In this document: in pieces, positions 45,031 through 55,701 of the stretch
Layout of the letters: each line of letters begins with the position of its first letter
Numbering within the stretch: the stretch's first letter is position 1
Assembly (NCBI RefSeq): GCF_001613165.1
Contig: NZ_BDBV01000006.1
Coordinates: 124,001 to 188,000, forward strand
Origin: Nocardia mexicana NBRC 108244
Lineage (GTDB): Bacteria > Actinomycetota > Actinomycetes > Mycobacteriales > Mycobacteriaceae
Reading direction: 5' to 3'
DNA length: 64,000 nucleotides
Translations under genes and position numbers: made by a program
Notes under the pieces: generated by a model
What the model was told of the DNA's origin: nothing
The model's database searches: none
What the model saw: the letters and a program-made list of their open reading frames with translations, nothing else

Positions 45031-45318
45031 TCAGGAGGGGCGGAGTCGTGCCTTGCCGGAGTTCAGGTCCAGGTCGAAACCGCCCGGCGTGCCGTCGCCC
45101 GGGTTCTCGCGGTGCATGAGCACCGACTGGCGCTGCTCGAACTCGTGGCGCTTGGCCGAGGTGAACAGGGCGTCGAACTGTTCGAATCCGATCGCCGAGG
45201 CGCGCTCGCCCTCCTCGCCTCGCATCCAGGGCAGGGCCGCGCGGCCGGTCACCTTCCGATAGGTCACCTCGGCGAAGGCGATGGCGATAATCAGCAGCGC
45301 CAAGCCGGGGATGGTCAT
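45031..45318 (-). CDS. DUF6191-like small membrane protein
   Basis: The 95-residue protein has one N-terminal helix (MTIPGLALLIIAIAFAEVTYRKVTG) and a conserved-looking tail with LPWMRGEEGERASAIGFEQFDALFTSAKRHEFEQRQSVLMHRENPGDGTPGGFDLDLNSG. This fits the actinobacterial DUF6191 pattern (Gxxxx-GF-E, KRHExEQR, GAPP-like turn). It lies 29 bases downstream of ddl on the same strand. The function is unknown. Confidence 0.75.
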   Translation of the reverse strand: MTIPGLALLIIAIAFAEVTYRKVTGRAALPWMRGEEGERASAIGFEQFDALFTSAKRHEFEQRQSVLMHRENPGDGTPGGFDLDLNSGKARLRPS

Positions 45319-45347
45319 CGCGACGAGCACCTCGTCGAGGATACGCG

Positions 45348-46451
45348 TCAGCGCAGCCCGGTGCCCCTGGCCACGGCGGTATCGACGAGCGTGGTGATCA
45401 ACGACCGGTTGTCGATGCCGGTCGCCTCCCACATGCGCGGGTACATCGAGATGGAGGTCATGCCGGGCATGGTGTTGATCTCGTTGAGCACCGGACCGTC
45501 GGCGGTGACGAAGAAGTCGACCCGGGCCAGGCCCTGGCAGTCCAGCGCCCGGAACGCCCGCACCGCCAGCTCCCGGATCTGTTGGGTCACATCGTCGTTC
45601 AGCTTGGCCGGGATATCGAACTCGCACACGTCGTCGAGGTACTTGGTGTCGAAGTCGTAGAACTCGGGAGCCGCCGCGCCGGGGTCGGCGTCGGGCATCC
45701 GAATCTCCGCCGGCACACTGCCTTCCACCCGGCCGTCCGGGAATTCCAGGACGCCGCACTCGACTTCGCGGCCGACGACGGCCGCCTCCACGATCACCTT
45801 CGGATCGTGTTGCCTCGCAACCGCGACGGCCGCGTCCAGCCCGTCCCAATCGTCGACCTTGGTGATGCCGATGGACGAACCACCCCGTGCGGGCTTGACG
45901 AATACCGGCAGCCCGAGCCGGTGCCGGTCCGTCTCGGACAGCGTTGCGGCGCCCGGCCGCAGCACCACGTGGTCTCCGACCGGAAGTCCCTCGGCCACAA
46001 GGAGTTTCTTCATGTACTCCTTGTCCATGCCGGTGGCGCTCGCCAGCACCCCGGGCCCGACGTAGGGCAGGCCCGCCAGCTCCAGCAGACCCTGGATCGT
46101 GCCGTCCTCGCCGAACGGGCCGTGCAGCACCGGGAACACGACATCGACCGCGCCGAGGCCGGACCCCGTGTCGCCCAGCGCCAGCAGCTTGCCGGAGCGG
46201 GTCGGATCCGCCGCCAGCACCAACTCGGCGCCGGACGAATCCACCGCGGGAAGCGACCGGTCGGCGATCGCGAGCGCGCGGGCGTCGGAATCACCCAGCA
46301 CCCAGGTGCCCTCGCGGGTGATGCCGATCGGCACCGCGTCGAACCGCTCGGGGTCCAGGCTGCGCAGGACGAAGCCTGCCGACACGCACGACACGGCGTG
46401 TTCGTTGCTGCGTCCGCCGAAGACCACCGCGACCCTGATCCGGTTGCTCAT
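45348..46451 (-). CDS. ddl: D-alanine--D-alanine ligase
   Basis: Ddl makes the D-Ala-D-Ala dipeptide of peptidoglycan precursors. The 367-residue ATP-grasp protein shows [52 protein letters not shown], and the C-terminal metal ligands in [21 protein letters not shown]. It lies 34 bases downstream of gpsA on the same strand. Confidence 0.97.
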   Translation of the reverse strand: MSNRIRVAVVFGGRSNEHAVSCVSAGFVLRSLDPERFDAVPIGITREGTWVLGDSDARALAIADRSLPAVDSSGAELVLAADPTRSGKLLALGDTGSGLGAVDVVFPVLHGPFGEDGTIQGLLELAGLPYVGPGVLASATGMDKEYMKKLLVAEGLPVGDHVVLRPGAATLSETDRHRLGLPVFVKPARGGSSIGITKVDDWDGLDAAVAVARQHDPKVIVEAAVVGREVECGVLEFPDGRVEGSVPAEIRMPDADPGAAAPEFYDFDTKYLDDVCEFDIPAKLNDDVTQQIRELAVRAFRALDCQGLARVDFFVTADGPVLNEINTMPGMTSISMYPRMWEATGIDNRSLITTLVDTAVARGTGLR

Positions 46452-46485
46452 AGAGCGAACCGTACCCGGGACGGGCGGTGATCAA

Positions 46486-47481
46486 TCATTCCGGCTTCAT
46501 CCGCCGCCCGAGCAACTGACCGACCGCCTCCGCCACCGACAGGCCCTCGTGGCAGACCCGGTGCACCGCGGTGGTCAACGGCATCTCCACCCCTTGACGC
46601 TCGGCCAGCGCGCGAATCGACGTGCACGACTTGACGCCCTCGGCGACCTGCCCGTGCGTGGCCTCCTGCGCCGCCTGCATGGACCCGCCCTCGCCCAGCA
46701 CATACCCGAACGACCGGTTTCGTGACAACGGCGAGGTGCAGGTCGCCACCAGATCACCGATCCCCGCCAGCCCGGCCAGCGTGACCGGATTCGCGCCCAG
46801 CGCCACCCCCAGCCGGATGATCTCCGCCAGGCCGCGGGTGATGAGGCTGGCGATCGAGTTGTCGCCCAGACCCATTCCCGCGGCGATACCGCAGGCCAGG
46901 GCGATGACGTTTTTGCTGGCGCCGCCGATCTCGCAGCCCACGACATCGGTGTTCGTGTACGGGCGGAAGTAACCGGTGGCGCACGCGTGCTGCACCGCCT
47001 CCGCCCGTGCGGCGTCGGTGCAGGCCACGACGGAGGCGGCGGGCTGCTGGGCGGCGATCTCGCGCGCCAGATTCGGCCCCGACAGCACCGCGATGCGGCT
47101 GGTCCCGGCGCCGGTCACCGACGCGATCACCTCGCTCATCCGCAGCAGCGTGCCGGTCTCGATCCCCTTCGCCAGGCTGAGCAGCGTGGCGTCGGGCCCG
47201 ATCGCGTCCTTCCAGACCTCGAGATTGGCGCGCAGCGATTGCGACGGGACGGCCAGCACGACCGTGTCCGCACCGTCCAGCGCCACCCGGAAGTCGTCGG
47301 TGGCCGAGATCCCGGGCAGCTCCACATCGGGCAGATAGGACGGGTTGCGATGCTCGGTGGCCAAGACCTTGGCCACCTCGGGCCGCCGCGCCCACACCGT
47401 CACCTCGGTGCCCGCATCGTTCAACACCTTCGCGAACGCGGTGCCCCACGACCCCGCACCCATCACTGCCGCCCTAGTCAT
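46486..47481 (-). CDS. gpsA: Glycerol-3-phosphate dehydrogenase [NAD(P)+]
   Basis: GpsA reduces dihydroxyacetone phosphate to sn-glycerol 3-phosphate for phospholipid synthesis. ATG at 47481 ([20 protein letters not shown]) gives 331 residues. Motifs are the NAD-binding [26 protein letters not shown], and the catalytic Lys in [25 protein letters not shown]. It heads the gpsA-ddl-DUF6191 unit and is divergent from fbiD. Confidence 0.97.
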   Translation of the reverse strand: MTRAAVMGAGSWGTAFAKVLNDAGTEVTVWARRPEVAKVLATEHRNPSYLPDVELPGISATDDFRVALDGADTVVLAVPSQSLRANLEVWKDAIGPDATLLSLAKGIETGTLLRMSEVIASVTGAGTSRIAVLSGPNLAREIAAQQPAASVVACTDAARAEAVQHACATGYFRPYTNTDVVGCEIGGASKNVIALACGIAAGMGLGDNSIASLITRGLAEIIRLGVALGANPVTLAGLAGIGDLVATCTSPLSRNRSFGYVLGEGGSMQAAQEATHGQVAEGVKSCTSIRALAERQGVEMPLTTAVHRVCHEGLSVAEAVGQLLGRRMKPE

Positions 47482-47636
47482 GACAGCCAATATGCCATCC
47501 GCCACACCCCACCGCCCCGACTACGGAACGAAAGGGAAACCCTCCGGGAAGCGATAGCCAGCCGTTACTTCGGGGCGCCGAAAACCCCGCGACGGCGGAG
47601 GCGGCGCCATCAAACACCTCGTGGGACGATTGGCAC

Positions 47637-48410
47637 ATGCGTCCGGATGCAGTGCACGCCGTGATCGCGGTGAAACACCTCGATCGCGCCAAGAGCCGAC
47701 TCGCCGACCGGTTGCCACCCGGCCAGCGGTCGCGATTGGTGCTGGCGATGCTGTCGGACACCGTTACCGCCGCGATAGCCGCGGGCCTCGGTTCGGTCAC
47801 GGTGGTGACCCCGGACGACGAGGTGGCCACCACCGTGCGGGGGTTGGGCGCAGCGGTCCATCCGGACCCGGTGGGCGATGCGGATCCGGGGCGGCAGCCG
47901 AACGGACACGACGGCCCGACCCCGCACTCCGCCGTCGACTCGCCGGACATCCCGAGCGATGGGCTCAACGCCGCGCTCACCGCCGCCGCCACCGCGGTGC
48001 GAAACCGGCGCGGCGCGGTCGATCTACTGGCGCTGCAGGCCGATCTGCCCGCGCTGTGCCCCGGCGAGCTGGCCGACATGCTGGCCTCCGCCCCGCCCGG
48101 CCGCGCGATCGTCGCCGATCACGCCGGTCACGGCACCGCCGCCCTGCTGGTGCGCGACGGCCTGGCCCCGCTGGACCCGCTGTTCGGCCCCGATTCGGCC
48201 CGCCGCCACATCGCTTCGGGTGCAAAGGATCTGGAGGGCGACTGGCCGGGCCTGCGGCTGGATGTCGACACCGAGGACGACCTGCACCGGGCGGCCGCGC
48301 TGGGGGTCGGCCCGGCCACCGCCGCGGTGCTGCGCGCCATCGGGTGGCCCGAACCTGTTCACCGAAAACTCACACGGAGGTATGCGGCGAATCACATGTG
48401 TGCCAGATGA
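47637..48410 (+). CDS. fbiD: Phosphoenolpyruvate/2-phospholactate guanylyltransferase (F420 synthesis)
   Basis: FbiD (CofC) activates phosphoenolpyruvate or 2-phospholactate with GTP at the start of coenzyme F420 assembly. The 257 residues show HAVIAVKHLDRAKSRLADRLPPGQRSRLVLAML, DLLALQADLPALCPGELADML, GHGTAALLVRDG and LDVDTEDDLHRAAALGVGPAT. A Pro/Asp/His-rich stretch (about residues 80-105) is an insertion compared with the usual 210-220 residues. The place between gpsA and ppk matches mycobacterial Rv2983. Confidence 0.94.
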   Translation: MRPDAVHAVIAVKHLDRAKSRLADRLPPGQRSRLVLAMLSDTVTAAIAAGLGSVTVVTPDDEVATTVRGLGAAVHPDPVGDADPGRQPNGHDGPTPHSAVDSPDIPSDGLNAALTAAATAVRNRRGAVDLLALQADLPALCPGELADMLASAPPGRAIVADHAGHGTAALLVRDGLAPLDPLFGPDSARRHIASGAKDLEGDWPGLRLDVDTEDDLHRAAALGVGPATAAVLRAIGWPEPVHRKLTRRYAANHMCAR

Positions 48411-48491
48411 TCGCCGGAACGGCGTCGTACATTGTCGAAATCGGTGGTGCCGGACACCGCGCCGCCCGACCGGTAAGGAATGATCGTCATC

Positions 48492-48572
48492 GTGAGGGAG
48501 CTTGCGAGTGAACCATCGGCACAGCGCGCACCGCGCACGATGACGCCGAGCGCTAGCGAGGCGTCATCGTGA
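48492..48572 (+). CDS. Possible 26-residue upstream ORF of ppk
   Basis: A GTG-started frame ([20 protein letters not shown], then ASEASS) ends in a TGA that overlaps the ppk GTG as GTGA. No strong ribosome-binding site precedes it, and it has no family resemblance. It could be a coupling leader for ppk or a chance frame; the same bases contain the hairpin at 48537-48570. Confidence 0.3.
   Translation: MRELASEPSAQRAPRTMTPSASEASS
48537..48570 (+). promoter_or_regulatory. Hairpin over the ppk start
   Basis: ACGATGACGCC (48537-48547) and GGCGTCATCGT (48560-48570) are a perfect 11-bp inverted repeat. The right arm includes the first two bases of the ppk GTG (48569-48571). The 12-mer CGTCATCGTGAG also occurs at 48485-48496. 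If formed in mRNA the hairpin would hide the ppk start. Confidence 0.5.
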
Positions 48573-50740
48573 GCGATACGGATACAGGGCAGCAGCCGCG
48601 CCTGCCCGCGGCGCCCCCGGCGGCGACGCCGCCGCCCTCCGCCTCCGCGACGCCGCAGTTGCCAGCAGATCGCTACCTCAACCGAGAGCTGAGCTGGCTG
48701 GACTTCAACGCCCGGGTGCTGGCCCTGGCCGAGGACACCTCCGAGCCGCTGCTGGAGCGGGCCAAGTTCCTCGCCATCTTCGCCTCGAACCTCGACGAGT
48801 TCTATATGGTTCGGGTCGCGGGCCTGAAGCGCCGCGCCGAGGCCGGTCTGTCGGTGCGCTCGGCGGACGGCCTGACGCCCAGCGAGCAGTTGGAGATGAT
48901 CGCCAAGCGCACGCAGGATCTGGCGGCCCGCCACGCCCGGGTGTTCCTGGACCAGGTGCAGCCGGCGCTGGTGGAGCAGGGCATCGCCATCATCGGCTGG
49001 TCGGACCTGGACGACGATGAGCGACAGCGACTTTCGGGATACTTCCAGGATCAGGTGTTCCCGGTGCTCACTCCGCTGGCCGTGGATCCGGCGCACCCGT
49101 TCCCCTACATCAGCGGCCTGAGTCTCAATCTCGCTGTGACGGTGAAGGATTCCGAGACCGGCGGCGAACATTTCGCCCGCGTCAAGGTGCCCGACAATGT
49201 CGACCGCTTCGTGCGGGTGCGCCGCTCGGTCCCCGACGCCGCCGCCCCCACCCGGCTCGCGGCCTTCCTGCCGATGGAGGACCTGATCGCCGCGCACCTG
49301 GATCAACTCTTCCCCGGAATGGATGTGGTGGAACAACATTCGTTCCGCATCACCCGCAACGCCGACTTCGAGGTCGACGAGGACCGCGATGAGGATCTGC
49401 TGCAGGCGCTGGAGCGCGAGCTGGCGCGGCGGCGCTTCGGTTCGCCGGTCCGCCTGGAAGTGTCCGACGATATGACCGAGCACATGCTCGATCTGCTGCT
49501 GCGCGAGCTCGACGTCGATCCCGGTGACGTGATCCAGGTGCCGGGCCTGCTGGACCTGTCGTGCCTGTGGCAGGCCTACGGGGTGGACCGGCCGCAGCTC
49601 AAGGACGCACCCTACGTCCCGGCCACGCCGTCGGCCTTCGGCGAAAGAGAGACGCCCAGAAACGTTTTCGCGGCCCTGCGCGAGGGCGACGTGCTGGTGC
49701 ACCACCCGTACGACTCGTTCTCCACCAGCGTGCAGCGCTTCATCGAGCAGGCCGCCGCCGACCCGCAGGTGCTGGCGATCAAGCAGACCCTGTACCGCAC
49801 CTCCGGCGACTCCCCCATCGTCAACGCGCTCATCGACGCCGCCGAGGCCGGTAAGCAGGTGGTGGCGCTGGTGGAGATCAAGGCCCGCTTCGACGAGCAG
49901 GCCAACATCAAATGGGCACGCCAGCTGGAACAGGCGGGCGTGCACGTCGTCTACGGCCTGATCGGGCTCAAGACGCACTGCAAGACGTGCCTGGTCGTGC
50001 GCCGCGAGGGCGCCACCATCCGCCGCTACTGCCATATCGGCACCGGCAACTACAATCCGAAGACCGCGCGGCTGTACGAAGATGTCGGATTGCTCACCGC
50101 CGCACCGGAAATCGGCGCCGACCTGACCGACCTGTTCAACTCGCTGACCGGGTACTCGCGCAAGGCGAACTACCGCAATCTGCTGGTGGCCCCGTCCAGC
50201 GTGCGCTCCGGCATCGTCGAGCGGATCCGCCGCGAAACCGAGCTCGCACAGCAGGGCCTGCCCGCCCGGATCCGCTTGAAGGCCAACGCGATCGTCGACG
50301 AGCAGATCATCGACGCGCTGTATCGGGCCTCGCAGGCCGGGGTGCCGGTGCAGATCGTGGTGCGCGGCATCTGCGGGCTGCGCCCCGGCGTGCGGGGCAT
50401 GAGCGAGAACATCGAGGTGCGCTCGATTCTCGGTCGCTTCCTGGAACATTCGCGCGTTCTGCACTTCCAGGCGCAGGACGAGTACTGGATCGGCAGCGCC
50501 GACATGATGCACCGCAATCTGGACCGGCGGGTCGAGGTCATGGCGCAGGTGAAGGACACCAAGTCGTGCAAGCAGCTGGAGGCGGTGTTCGATTCGGCGC
50601 TGCATCCTTCGACGCGCTGCTGGGTACTCGAACCCGACGGCAGCTGGCAGGCCCAGCCCGATCCCGATACCGACCACGCCGAACCGGTGCGCGACCACCA
50701 GGAGTTCCTCATGCGGCTGCGACGACCGGATCAGCAGTGA
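48569..50740 (+). CDS. ppk: Polyphosphate kinase 1
   Basis: Ppk1 makes polyphosphate from ATP reversibly. The 723 residues show [88 protein letters not shown] and the catalytic His segment [23 protein letters not shown]. The N-terminal 30 residues are Pro/Ala-rich. The gene is followed without a gap by mutT1 (GTGA overlap), as in mycobacteria. Confidence 0.97.
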   Translation: MSDTDTGQQPRLPAAPPAATPPPSASATPQLPADRYLNRELSWLDFNARVLALAEDTSEPLLERAKFLAIFASNLDEFYMVRVAGLKRRAEAGLSVRSADGLTPSEQLEMIAKRTQDLAARHARVFLDQVQPALVEQGIAIIGWSDLDDDERQRLSGYFQDQVFPVLTPLAVDPAHPFPYISGLSLNLAVTVKDSETGGEHFARVKVPDNVDRFVRVRRSVPDAAAPTRLAAFLPMEDLIAAHLDQLFPGMDVVEQHSFRITRNADFEVDEDRDEDLLQALERELARRRFGSPVRLEVSDDMTEHMLDLLLRELDVDPGDVIQVPGLLDLSCLWQAYGVDRPQLKDAPYVPATPSAFGERETPRNVFAALREGDVLVHHPYDSFSTSVQRFIEQAAADPQVLAIKQTLYRTSGDSPIVNALIDAAEAGKQVVALVEIKARFDEQANIKWARQLEQAGVHVVYGLIGLKTHCKTCLVVRREGATIRRYCHIGTGNYNPKTARLYEDVGLLTAAPEIGADLTDLFNSLTGYSRKANYRNLLVAPSSVRSGIVERIRRETELAQQGLPARIRLKANAIVDEQIIDALYRASQAGVPVQIVVRGICGLRPGVRGMSENIEVRSILGRFLEHSRVLHFQAQDEYWIGSADMMHRNLDRRVEVMAQVKDTKSCKQLEAVFDSALHPSTRCWVLEPDGSWQAQPDPDTDHAEPVRDHQEFLMRLRRPDQQ

Positions 50741-51744
50741 ATCACGCGACGGCACAGGATTTCGAGGAGACCTCGTTCTCCGACCCGCGCGTGACCGCCA
50801 ATATTCTCGCCGCCGGCGCCGTGGTGTGGCGCCACGCCCCCGGCACCGGCCTGGTCGAGGTCGCCGTGGTGCACCGGCCGAAATACGACGACTGGTCGCT
50901 GCCGAAGGGAAAGCTCGACCCGGGCGAGACCCCGATCGTCGCCGCGGTGCGCGAGGTGGCCGAGGAAACGGGCCTGCGATGCCGCCTGGGCCGCTATCTC
51001 GGACATGTGACCTATCCGGTGACCGGGCATCGCAAACTCAAGCGCGTCGACTATTGGGCCGCCGCGGTCACCGAGGGTGCCTTCGAGCCCAATTCGGAAG
51101 TGGACCAGCTGCGGTGGCATCGCGTCGACCGGGTGATGGATCAGCTGTCCTATCCGATGGACCGCACCATGATCCGCAATTTTCTGCGCCTGCCGCCGGA
51201 TACGGGCACGCTGCTCGTGGTGCGGCATGCCAAGGCCGGACGCCGCGACCGTTTCAAGGGCCCCGACGACGATCGTCCCCTGGAGAAGGCGGGACGGCAC
51301 CAGGCGGAGACGCTGACCCCTAATCTGCTGGCGTTCGGGGCCACCGAGATCTACTCCGCGCCGCCGGTGCGCTGTGTGGAGACCGTGGCTCCGCTTGCGG
51401 ACGCGCTCGACATCGAGATCGGCCGCGAGCCGCTGCTGTCCGAAACCGGTTATGCCGCAGCGCCGGACGATGCGCTGGACCGCGTGCGCGAGCTGGCTTC
51501 CGCCCCGGTCGTGCGCGTGATCTGCAGTCAGGGCAAGGTAATTCCGCCACTGCTGGAACGCTGGGCCGAAATCGACGGTGTCACACTGCCACCCGCGCGA
51601 AATCGCAAGGGCACCGTCTGGGTGCTATCGGTGGCCGACGGGCGGCTGCTGGCCGCCGATCACCTCGATCGCGCCCTGCGGGTGGACGCCCGCTCCCCCG
51701 ACGCGGATCCCAAGGGCGCGTACTCCGCCGACGGACGTCGATAG
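50737..51744 (+). CDS. mutT1: Nudix hydrolase fused to histidine phosphatase (MutT1 type)
   Basis: The 335-residue protein has a Nudix domain (Nudix box [23 protein letters not shown], about residues 58-80) and a C-terminal histidine phosphatase domain starting at [26 protein letters not shown] (about residue 162). M. tuberculosis and M. smegmatis MutT1 have the same two-domain layout and clear 8-oxo-(d)GTP. GTG at 50737 overlaps the ppk stop. It probably sanitises oxidised nucleotides or cleaves diadenosine polyphosphates. Confidence 0.95.
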   Translation: MNHATAQDFEETSFSDPRVTANILAAGAVVWRHAPGTGLVEVAVVHRPKYDDWSLPKGKLDPGETPIVAAVREVAEETGLRCRLGRYLGHVTYPVTGHRKLKRVDYWAAAVTEGAFEPNSEVDQLRWHRVDRVMDQLSYPMDRTMIRNFLRLPPDTGTLLVVRHAKAGRRDRFKGPDDDRPLEKAGRHQAETLTPNLLAFGATEIYSAPPVRCVETVAPLADALDIEIGREPLLSETGYAAAPDDALDRVRELASAPVVRVICSQGKVIPPLLERWAEIDGVTLPPARNRKGTVWVLSVADGRLLAADHLDRALRVDARSPDADPKGAYSADGRR

Positions 51745-51762
51745 CCCTTACCGCACAACACG

Positions 51763-51794
51763 AAGCGGCCCCGGCCGAAAGGCCGGGGCCGCTT
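51763..51794. terminator. Hairpin between convergent mutT1 and hupB
   Basis: AAGCGGCCCCGGCC (51763-51776) pairs perfectly with GGCCGGGGCCGCTT (51781-51794) around a GAAA tetraloop. It ends 12 bases before the hupB stop codon and probably stops transcription from both sides. Confidence 0.82.
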
Positions 51795-51805
51795 TCGCGA
51801 TGCCG

Positions 51806-52462
51806 TCAGCGACGCGTGGTCCGCTTGGCAGCGGTACGCTTCGCGGCAGTCTTCTTGGCCGGGGCCTTCTTGGCCGCGGTCTTCTTGGCGGTGGCCTTGG
51901 CCGCGGTCTTCTTGGCCGTGACCTTCTTGGCCGGAGCCTTCTTGACCGTGGTCTTCTTGGCAGCCGTCTTCTTGGCCGTGGTCTTCTTGGCCGTGGTCTT
52001 CTTCGCGGTTGCCTTCTTGGCCGGAGCCTTCTTGGCGGCGGTCTTCTTGGCCGTCGTCTTCTTGGCGGCGGTCTTCTTGGCCGTCGTCTTCTTGGCAGCG
52101 GCCTTCTTGGCCGTCTTCTTGGCCGCACCCGATACCGGCGCTGCCACACCGCGTTTCACGGCCGGACCGGCCGCGGCGATCTTCTGCTTGCCCGCAATGA
52201 TCGCCTTGAACTGCGCACCCGGACGGAAGGCCGGCACCGAAGTGGGCCGCACCTTGACGGTTTCGCCGGTGCGGGGGTTACGCGCCACCCGCGCCGCACG
52301 CTTACGCTGTTCGAACACACCGAATCCGGTGATGGTGACACTCTGACCCTTGTTCACAGCGCGCACGATCGTGTCGACAATCTGCTCGACTGCCGCAGTG
52401 GCCGTGCGCCTGTCAGTACCCAACTTTTCGGTCAGAACGTCGATCAGTTCCGCCTTGTTCAT
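51806..52462 (-). CDS. hupB: HU-family DNA-binding protein HupB with Lys/Ala-rich tail
   Basis: The first 90 residues or so are HU ([60 protein letters not shown]). The rest, about 125 residues, is a repetitive tail of [14 protein letters not shown] type ending [11 protein letters not shown]. HupB compacts the nucleoid; the tail binds DNA and is heavily modified in mycobacteria. The tail's tandem CTTCTTGGC-type DNA repeats make length change between strains likely. Total length is 218 residues. Confidence 0.96.
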   Translation of the reverse strand: MNKAELIDVLTEKLGTDRRTATAAVEQIVDTIVRAVNKGQSVTITGFGVFEQRKRAARVARNPRTGETVKVRPTSVPAFRPGAQFKAIIAGKQKIAAAGPAVKRGVAAPVSGAAKKTAKKAAAKKTTAKKTAAKKTTAKKTAAKKAPAKKATAKKTTAKKTTAKKTAAKKTTVKKAPAKKVTAKKTAAKATAKKTAAKKAPAKKTAAKRTAAKRTTRR

Positions 52463-52618
52463 TGAATCCTCCGCAGACTAATGGCCCGTCGTCGGACCGA
52501 CTAGGTACCACGGTAAACCCTCAATGGGCAAGAGTCTATGTGCCACGCCAAATTTCATGTGGCGTGGCACACGCGCAGCAACTGCGATTGGTAGCTCCCA
52601 GCTAACACCCAGGACTGT

Positions 52619-53227
52619 TTACGCCTGCGAAATAGCGTCCGGAATGGTGGTGGGTTTCCAAGCTGGCCTTGCCTTTTCGAAGGCGTCGATGGCGCCTTCC
52701 TGGCGCAGTGTCAGCCCGATGTCGTCCAGACCCTCGAGCAGGCGCCACCTGGTGTAGTCGTCAATATCGAAGGGCAACACGGTGGTTCCAGCGGTCACCG
52801 TGCGCGCCTCGAGGTCCACGATCAATTCCAGGCCGGGCCGTTCCTCGAGCAACTTCCAGAGCAATTCGACATCATGTTGTGACATCTGGGCCGCGACCAG
52901 GCCACCCTTGCCGGAGTTGCCCCGGAAGATGTCGGCGAAGCGCGACGAGATCACGACCCGGAAGCCGTAGTCCATGAGCGCCCAAACCGCGTGCTCTCGT
53001 GAGGAACCCGTGCCGAAATCCGGACCGGCCACCAGGACAGACCCCCGGTTGAAGGGCTCGGTGTTCAGAATGAACGTCGGATCCGAGCGCCAGGCCGAGA
53101 ACAGCCCGTCCTCGAATCCCGTTCGTGTAACGCGCTTCAGATAGACGGCGGGGATGATCTGGTCGGTATCGACGTTGGATCGGCGCAGCGGGACGCCGAT
53201 CCCCTTGTGTACCTTGAACGGTTCCAT
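52619..53227 (-). CDS. leuD: 3-isopropylmalate dehydratase small subunit
   Basis: LeuD is the small subunit of the aconitase-like isomerase of leucine synthesis. The 202 residues have [47 protein letters not shown] and [32 protein letters not shown], the swivelling-domain signature. It follows leuC on the same strand with an unusual 94-base gap. Confidence 0.97.
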   Translation of the reverse strand: MEPFKVHKGIGVPLRRSNVDTDQIIPAVYLKRVTRTGFEDGLFSAWRSDPTFILNTEPFNRGSVLVAGPDFGTGSSREHAVWALMDYGFRVVISSRFADIFRGNSGKGGLVAAQMSQHDVELLWKLLEERPGLELIVDLEARTVTAGTTVLPFDIDDYTRWRLLEGLDDIGLTLRQEGAIDAFEKARPAWKPTTIPDAISQA

Positions 53228-53321
53228 CAGTTCTCCTGGCTGGTGAAGGTTTATAGGTGCGGAGTCCGGCTTTCGCCGGGACTGCTACTACTCTTTCCCG
53301 GATCTACTCGTGCCTGCCGCA
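53228..53321 (-). other. leuC-leuD intercistronic gap with hairpin
   Basis: The 94 bases between leuC and leuD contain AGTCCGGC and GCCGGGACT around a TTTC loop at about 53261-53280, a short imperfect stem. leuC and leuD are often nearly adjacent in actinobacteria. The hairpin may protect or attenuate mRNA. No coding frame is supported. Confidence 0.4.
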
Positions 53322-54773
53322 CTACGCCTTCCCGGTGCCAGCCGGGACCAGATCCGCAGGTGAGGCCAGCGTTCCGCGCACCGCGGTGGCCGCGGCGACC
53401 AGCGGCGAAACCAGATGTGTGCGGCCACCTTTGCCCTGCCGGCCCTCGAAGTTGCGATTGGATGTCGAAGCACACCGCTGACCGGGCGAAAGCTGATCGG
53501 GATTCATCCCCAGGCACATCGAGCACCCGGCCTGACGCCATTCCGCGCCGGCGGCGGTGAAAATCTCGCCCAGCCCCTCGGATTCGGCCTGGGCCCGCAC
53601 GCGCATCGACCCCGGCACGATCAACATCCGCACGCCGTCGGCCACCCTGCGGCCGTCCAAAATCCCGGCCACGGCACGCAGATCCTCGATGCGGCCGTTG
53701 GTGCACGAGCCCACGAATACCGTGTCGACCTTGACCTCCCGAAGCGGAGTTCCGGGCTCCAAATCCATGTATCGCAGTGCCTTCTCGGCCGATTCGCGCG
53801 CCGTTTCGTCGGAGATATCGGCCGGATTCGGCACCGATTCGCCCAGCGGCAGTCCCTGTCCCGGATTGGTGCCCCAGGTGACGAACGGGGTCAGCGTGGA
53901 CGCGTCGATGTGCACCTCGGCATCGAATTCGGCGCCCTCGTCGGTCTTCAGCGCCTCCCACGCCTCGACGGCCGCATCCCAGTCCGCACCCTGCGGCGCG
54001 TGCGGGCGGCCCTTCAGGAATTCGTAGGTGACCTCGTCGGGGGCCACCATTCCCGCGCGGGCACCGGCCTCGATGGACATGTTGCACATGGTCATCCGCG
54101 CCTCCATGGACATGGCGCGCACGGCCTCGCCGCGGTATTCGAGCACATAGCCCTGACCGCCGCCGGTGCCGATCTGCGCGATCACGGCCAGGATCACGTC
54201 CTTGCTCGTCACACCGTCCGGCAGTTGGCCGTCGATATTGATCGCCATGGTCTTGAACGGCCGCAGCGACAGCGTCTGCGTGGCCAGCACGTGCTCGACC
54301 TCGCTGGTGCCGATACCCATCGCGATCGCGCCGAACGCGCCGTGCGTCGAGGTGTGCGAATCGCCGCACACCACGGTCGTGCCCGGCTGGGTCAGGCCCA
54401 GCTGCGGGCCGACCACGTGCACGATGCCCTGGTCGATATCGCCCATCGGGTACAGCCGGACACCGAACTCCTCGCAATTGCGCCGCAGCGTGTCCACCTG
54501 GGTGCGGGAAACGGGGTCGGCGATCGGCTTGTCGATGTCGACGGTCGGGACGTTGTGATCCTCGGTGGCGATGGTGAGATCGGGCCGGCGGACCGGGCGG
54601 CCGGCCGCGCGCAGGCCGTCGAAGGCCTGCGGGCTGGTCACCTCGTGCACCAGGTGCAGGTCGATGTAGATGAGATCGGGTTCGCGCGCGTCGCCCTCGC
54701 CGGCGCCGCGGGCGACGACGTGCTGGTCCCAGACCTTCTCCGCCAGGGTGCGTGGCCGCTCGGCCATCTTCAT
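53322..54773 (-). CDS. leuC: 3-isopropylmalate dehydratase large subunit
   Basis: LeuC isomerises 2-isopropylmalate to 3-isopropylmalate using a [4Fe-4S] cluster. The 483 residues begin [20 protein letters not shown] and show [51 protein letters not shown] and [41 protein letters not shown], the cluster cysteines. ATG at 54773 or 54767 is possible. It is divergent from the IclR-type regulator. Confidence 0.97.
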   Translation of the reverse strand: MKMAERPRTLAEKVWDQHVVARGAGEGDAREPDLIYIDLHLVHEVTSPQAFDGLRAAGRPVRRPDLTIATEDHNVPTVDIDKPIADPVSRTQVDTLRRNCEEFGVRLYPMGDIDQGIVHVVGPQLGLTQPGTTVVCGDSHTSTHGAFGAIAMGIGTSEVEHVLATQTLSLRPFKTMAINIDGQLPDGVTSKDVILAVIAQIGTGGGQGYVLEYRGEAVRAMSMEARMTMCNMSIEAGARAGMVAPDEVTYEFLKGRPHAPQGADWDAAVEAWEALKTDEGAEFDAEVHIDASTLTPFVTWGTNPGQGLPLGESVPNPADISDETARESAEKALRYMDLEPGTPLREVKVDTVFVGSCTNGRIEDLRAVAGILDGRRVADGVRMLIVPGSMRVRAQAESEGLGEIFTAAGAEWRQAGCSMCLGMNPDQLSPGQRCASTSNRNFEGRQGKGGRTHLVSPLVAAATAVRGTLASPADLVPAGTGKA

Positions 54774-54833
54774 CTCGCTTTCACTCGGATCCCGCGCCGT
54801 TATGGGCTGTCGACACGGGGCTGCATTTGCATA

Positions 54834-54848
54834 TCTCAGTATTCGAGA
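54834..54848. promoter_or_regulatory. Candidate leucine-regulator operator
   Basis: TCTC-AGTATTC-GAGA is an inverted repeat with a seven-base spacer in the 90-bp gap between leuC and the IclR gene. It ends 15 bases before the regulator ATG, and a further GAGAC lies inside the start of that gene. LtbR/NdgR-type regulators bind in this gap in related bacteria. Assignment is by position and symmetry. Confidence 0.5.
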
Positions 54849-54863
54849 CGCTAATATCGTTCT

Positions 54864-55565
54864 ATGAGACAGCATAGCGGTATCGGGGTGCTCGACAAAG
54901 CCATGGCCGTGCTCTACGCCGCGGCCGAGCAGCCCTGCGGCCTCAACGACCTGTGCACCCGCACCGGCCTGCCCCGCGCGACCGCGCACCGGCTGGCCGT
55001 GGGGCTGGAGGTGCATCGCATGCTCGCACGCGACGCCAACGGGCTGTGGCGCCCGGGCCCGGCCCTGTCCGAGCTGGCCACCACCGCCGAGGATCCGCTG
55101 CTGGACGCGGCCGCCACTATCCTGCCGCGGCTGCGCGAGATCACCGGCGAGAGCGTGCAGCTCTACCGCCTCGACGGCCATTCCCGCATCTGCGTCGCCG
55201 CGCTCGAGCCCGCGCAGGGCCTGCGCGACACCGTGCCGGTGGGCGCCCGGCTCCCGCTCACCGCGGGTTCGGCGGCCAAGGTGCTGCTGGCCTGGTCGGA
55301 TCCCGAACTGCAGCGCGGTGTGCTGACCGACGCGGTCTTCGGCGACCGCGCCCTGGCCGAGGTGCGCCGCCGCGGCTGGGCGCAGAGTGCCGCCGAACGC
55401 GCGGCCGGGGTGGCCAGCGTCTCGGCCCCGGTCCGGGATTCGGCGGGGACGGTGGTGGCTGCGGTATCCGTATCGGGCCCCATCGACCGAATGGGACGAC
55501 GGCCGGGGGCGCGGTGGGCCGCGGACCTGGTGGCAGCGGCCGACGCCCTGCACAAGCGCCTGTAG
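54864..55565 (+). CDS. IclR-family regulator (NdgR/LtbR type)
   Basis: The 233-residue protein has an N-terminal winged helix ([50 protein letters not shown], about residues 5-60) and an IclR effector domain with [15 protein letters not shown] and [25 protein letters not shown]. Orthologues next to leuCD (NdgR in Streptomyces, LtbR in Corynebacterium) control leucine and other amino acid genes. It is divergent from leuC across 90 bases. Confidence 0.94.
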   Translation: MRQHSGIGVLDKAMAVLYAAAEQPCGLNDLCTRTGLPRATAHRLAVGLEVHRMLARDANGLWRPGPALSELATTAEDPLLDAAATILPRLREITGESVQLYRLDGHSRICVAALEPAQGLRDTVPVGARLPLTAGSAAKVLLAWSDPELQRGVLTDAVFGDRALAEVRRRGWAQSAAERAAGVASVSAPVRDSAGTVVAAVSVSGPIDRMGRRPGARWAADLVAAADALHKRL

Positions 55566-55582
55566 CGGCGCCCATGCGAGAT

Positions 55583-55603
55583 CCCGGCCAAGAGCAGGCC
55601 GGG
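55583..55603. repeat. Short extragenic palindrome, copy 1 (possible terminator)
   Basis: CCCGGCC-AAGAGCA-GGCCGGG is a perfect 7-bp stem 18 bases after the IclR-gene stop. Its core GGCCAAGAGC recurs in three palindromes at 62396-62417, 62429-62451 and 62551-62575, so it belongs to a dispersed family and may also end transcription. Confidence 0.7.
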
Positions 55604-55701
55604 AAAGCTGGGCGAGCCAGGAGGACGCCGGGTAAGCGAGGGCACGTCATGGCGGCCGCACACTGTGACCCTCGCCATACGCCGTAAAGTACAGTCGGCG
55701 C

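Noticed and set aside
51820..52110. Regular short repeats that could be taken for a CRISPR array or satellite
   Set aside because: They lie in frame inside hupB and encode the expected Lys/Ala-rich tail; there are no spacers of constant length.
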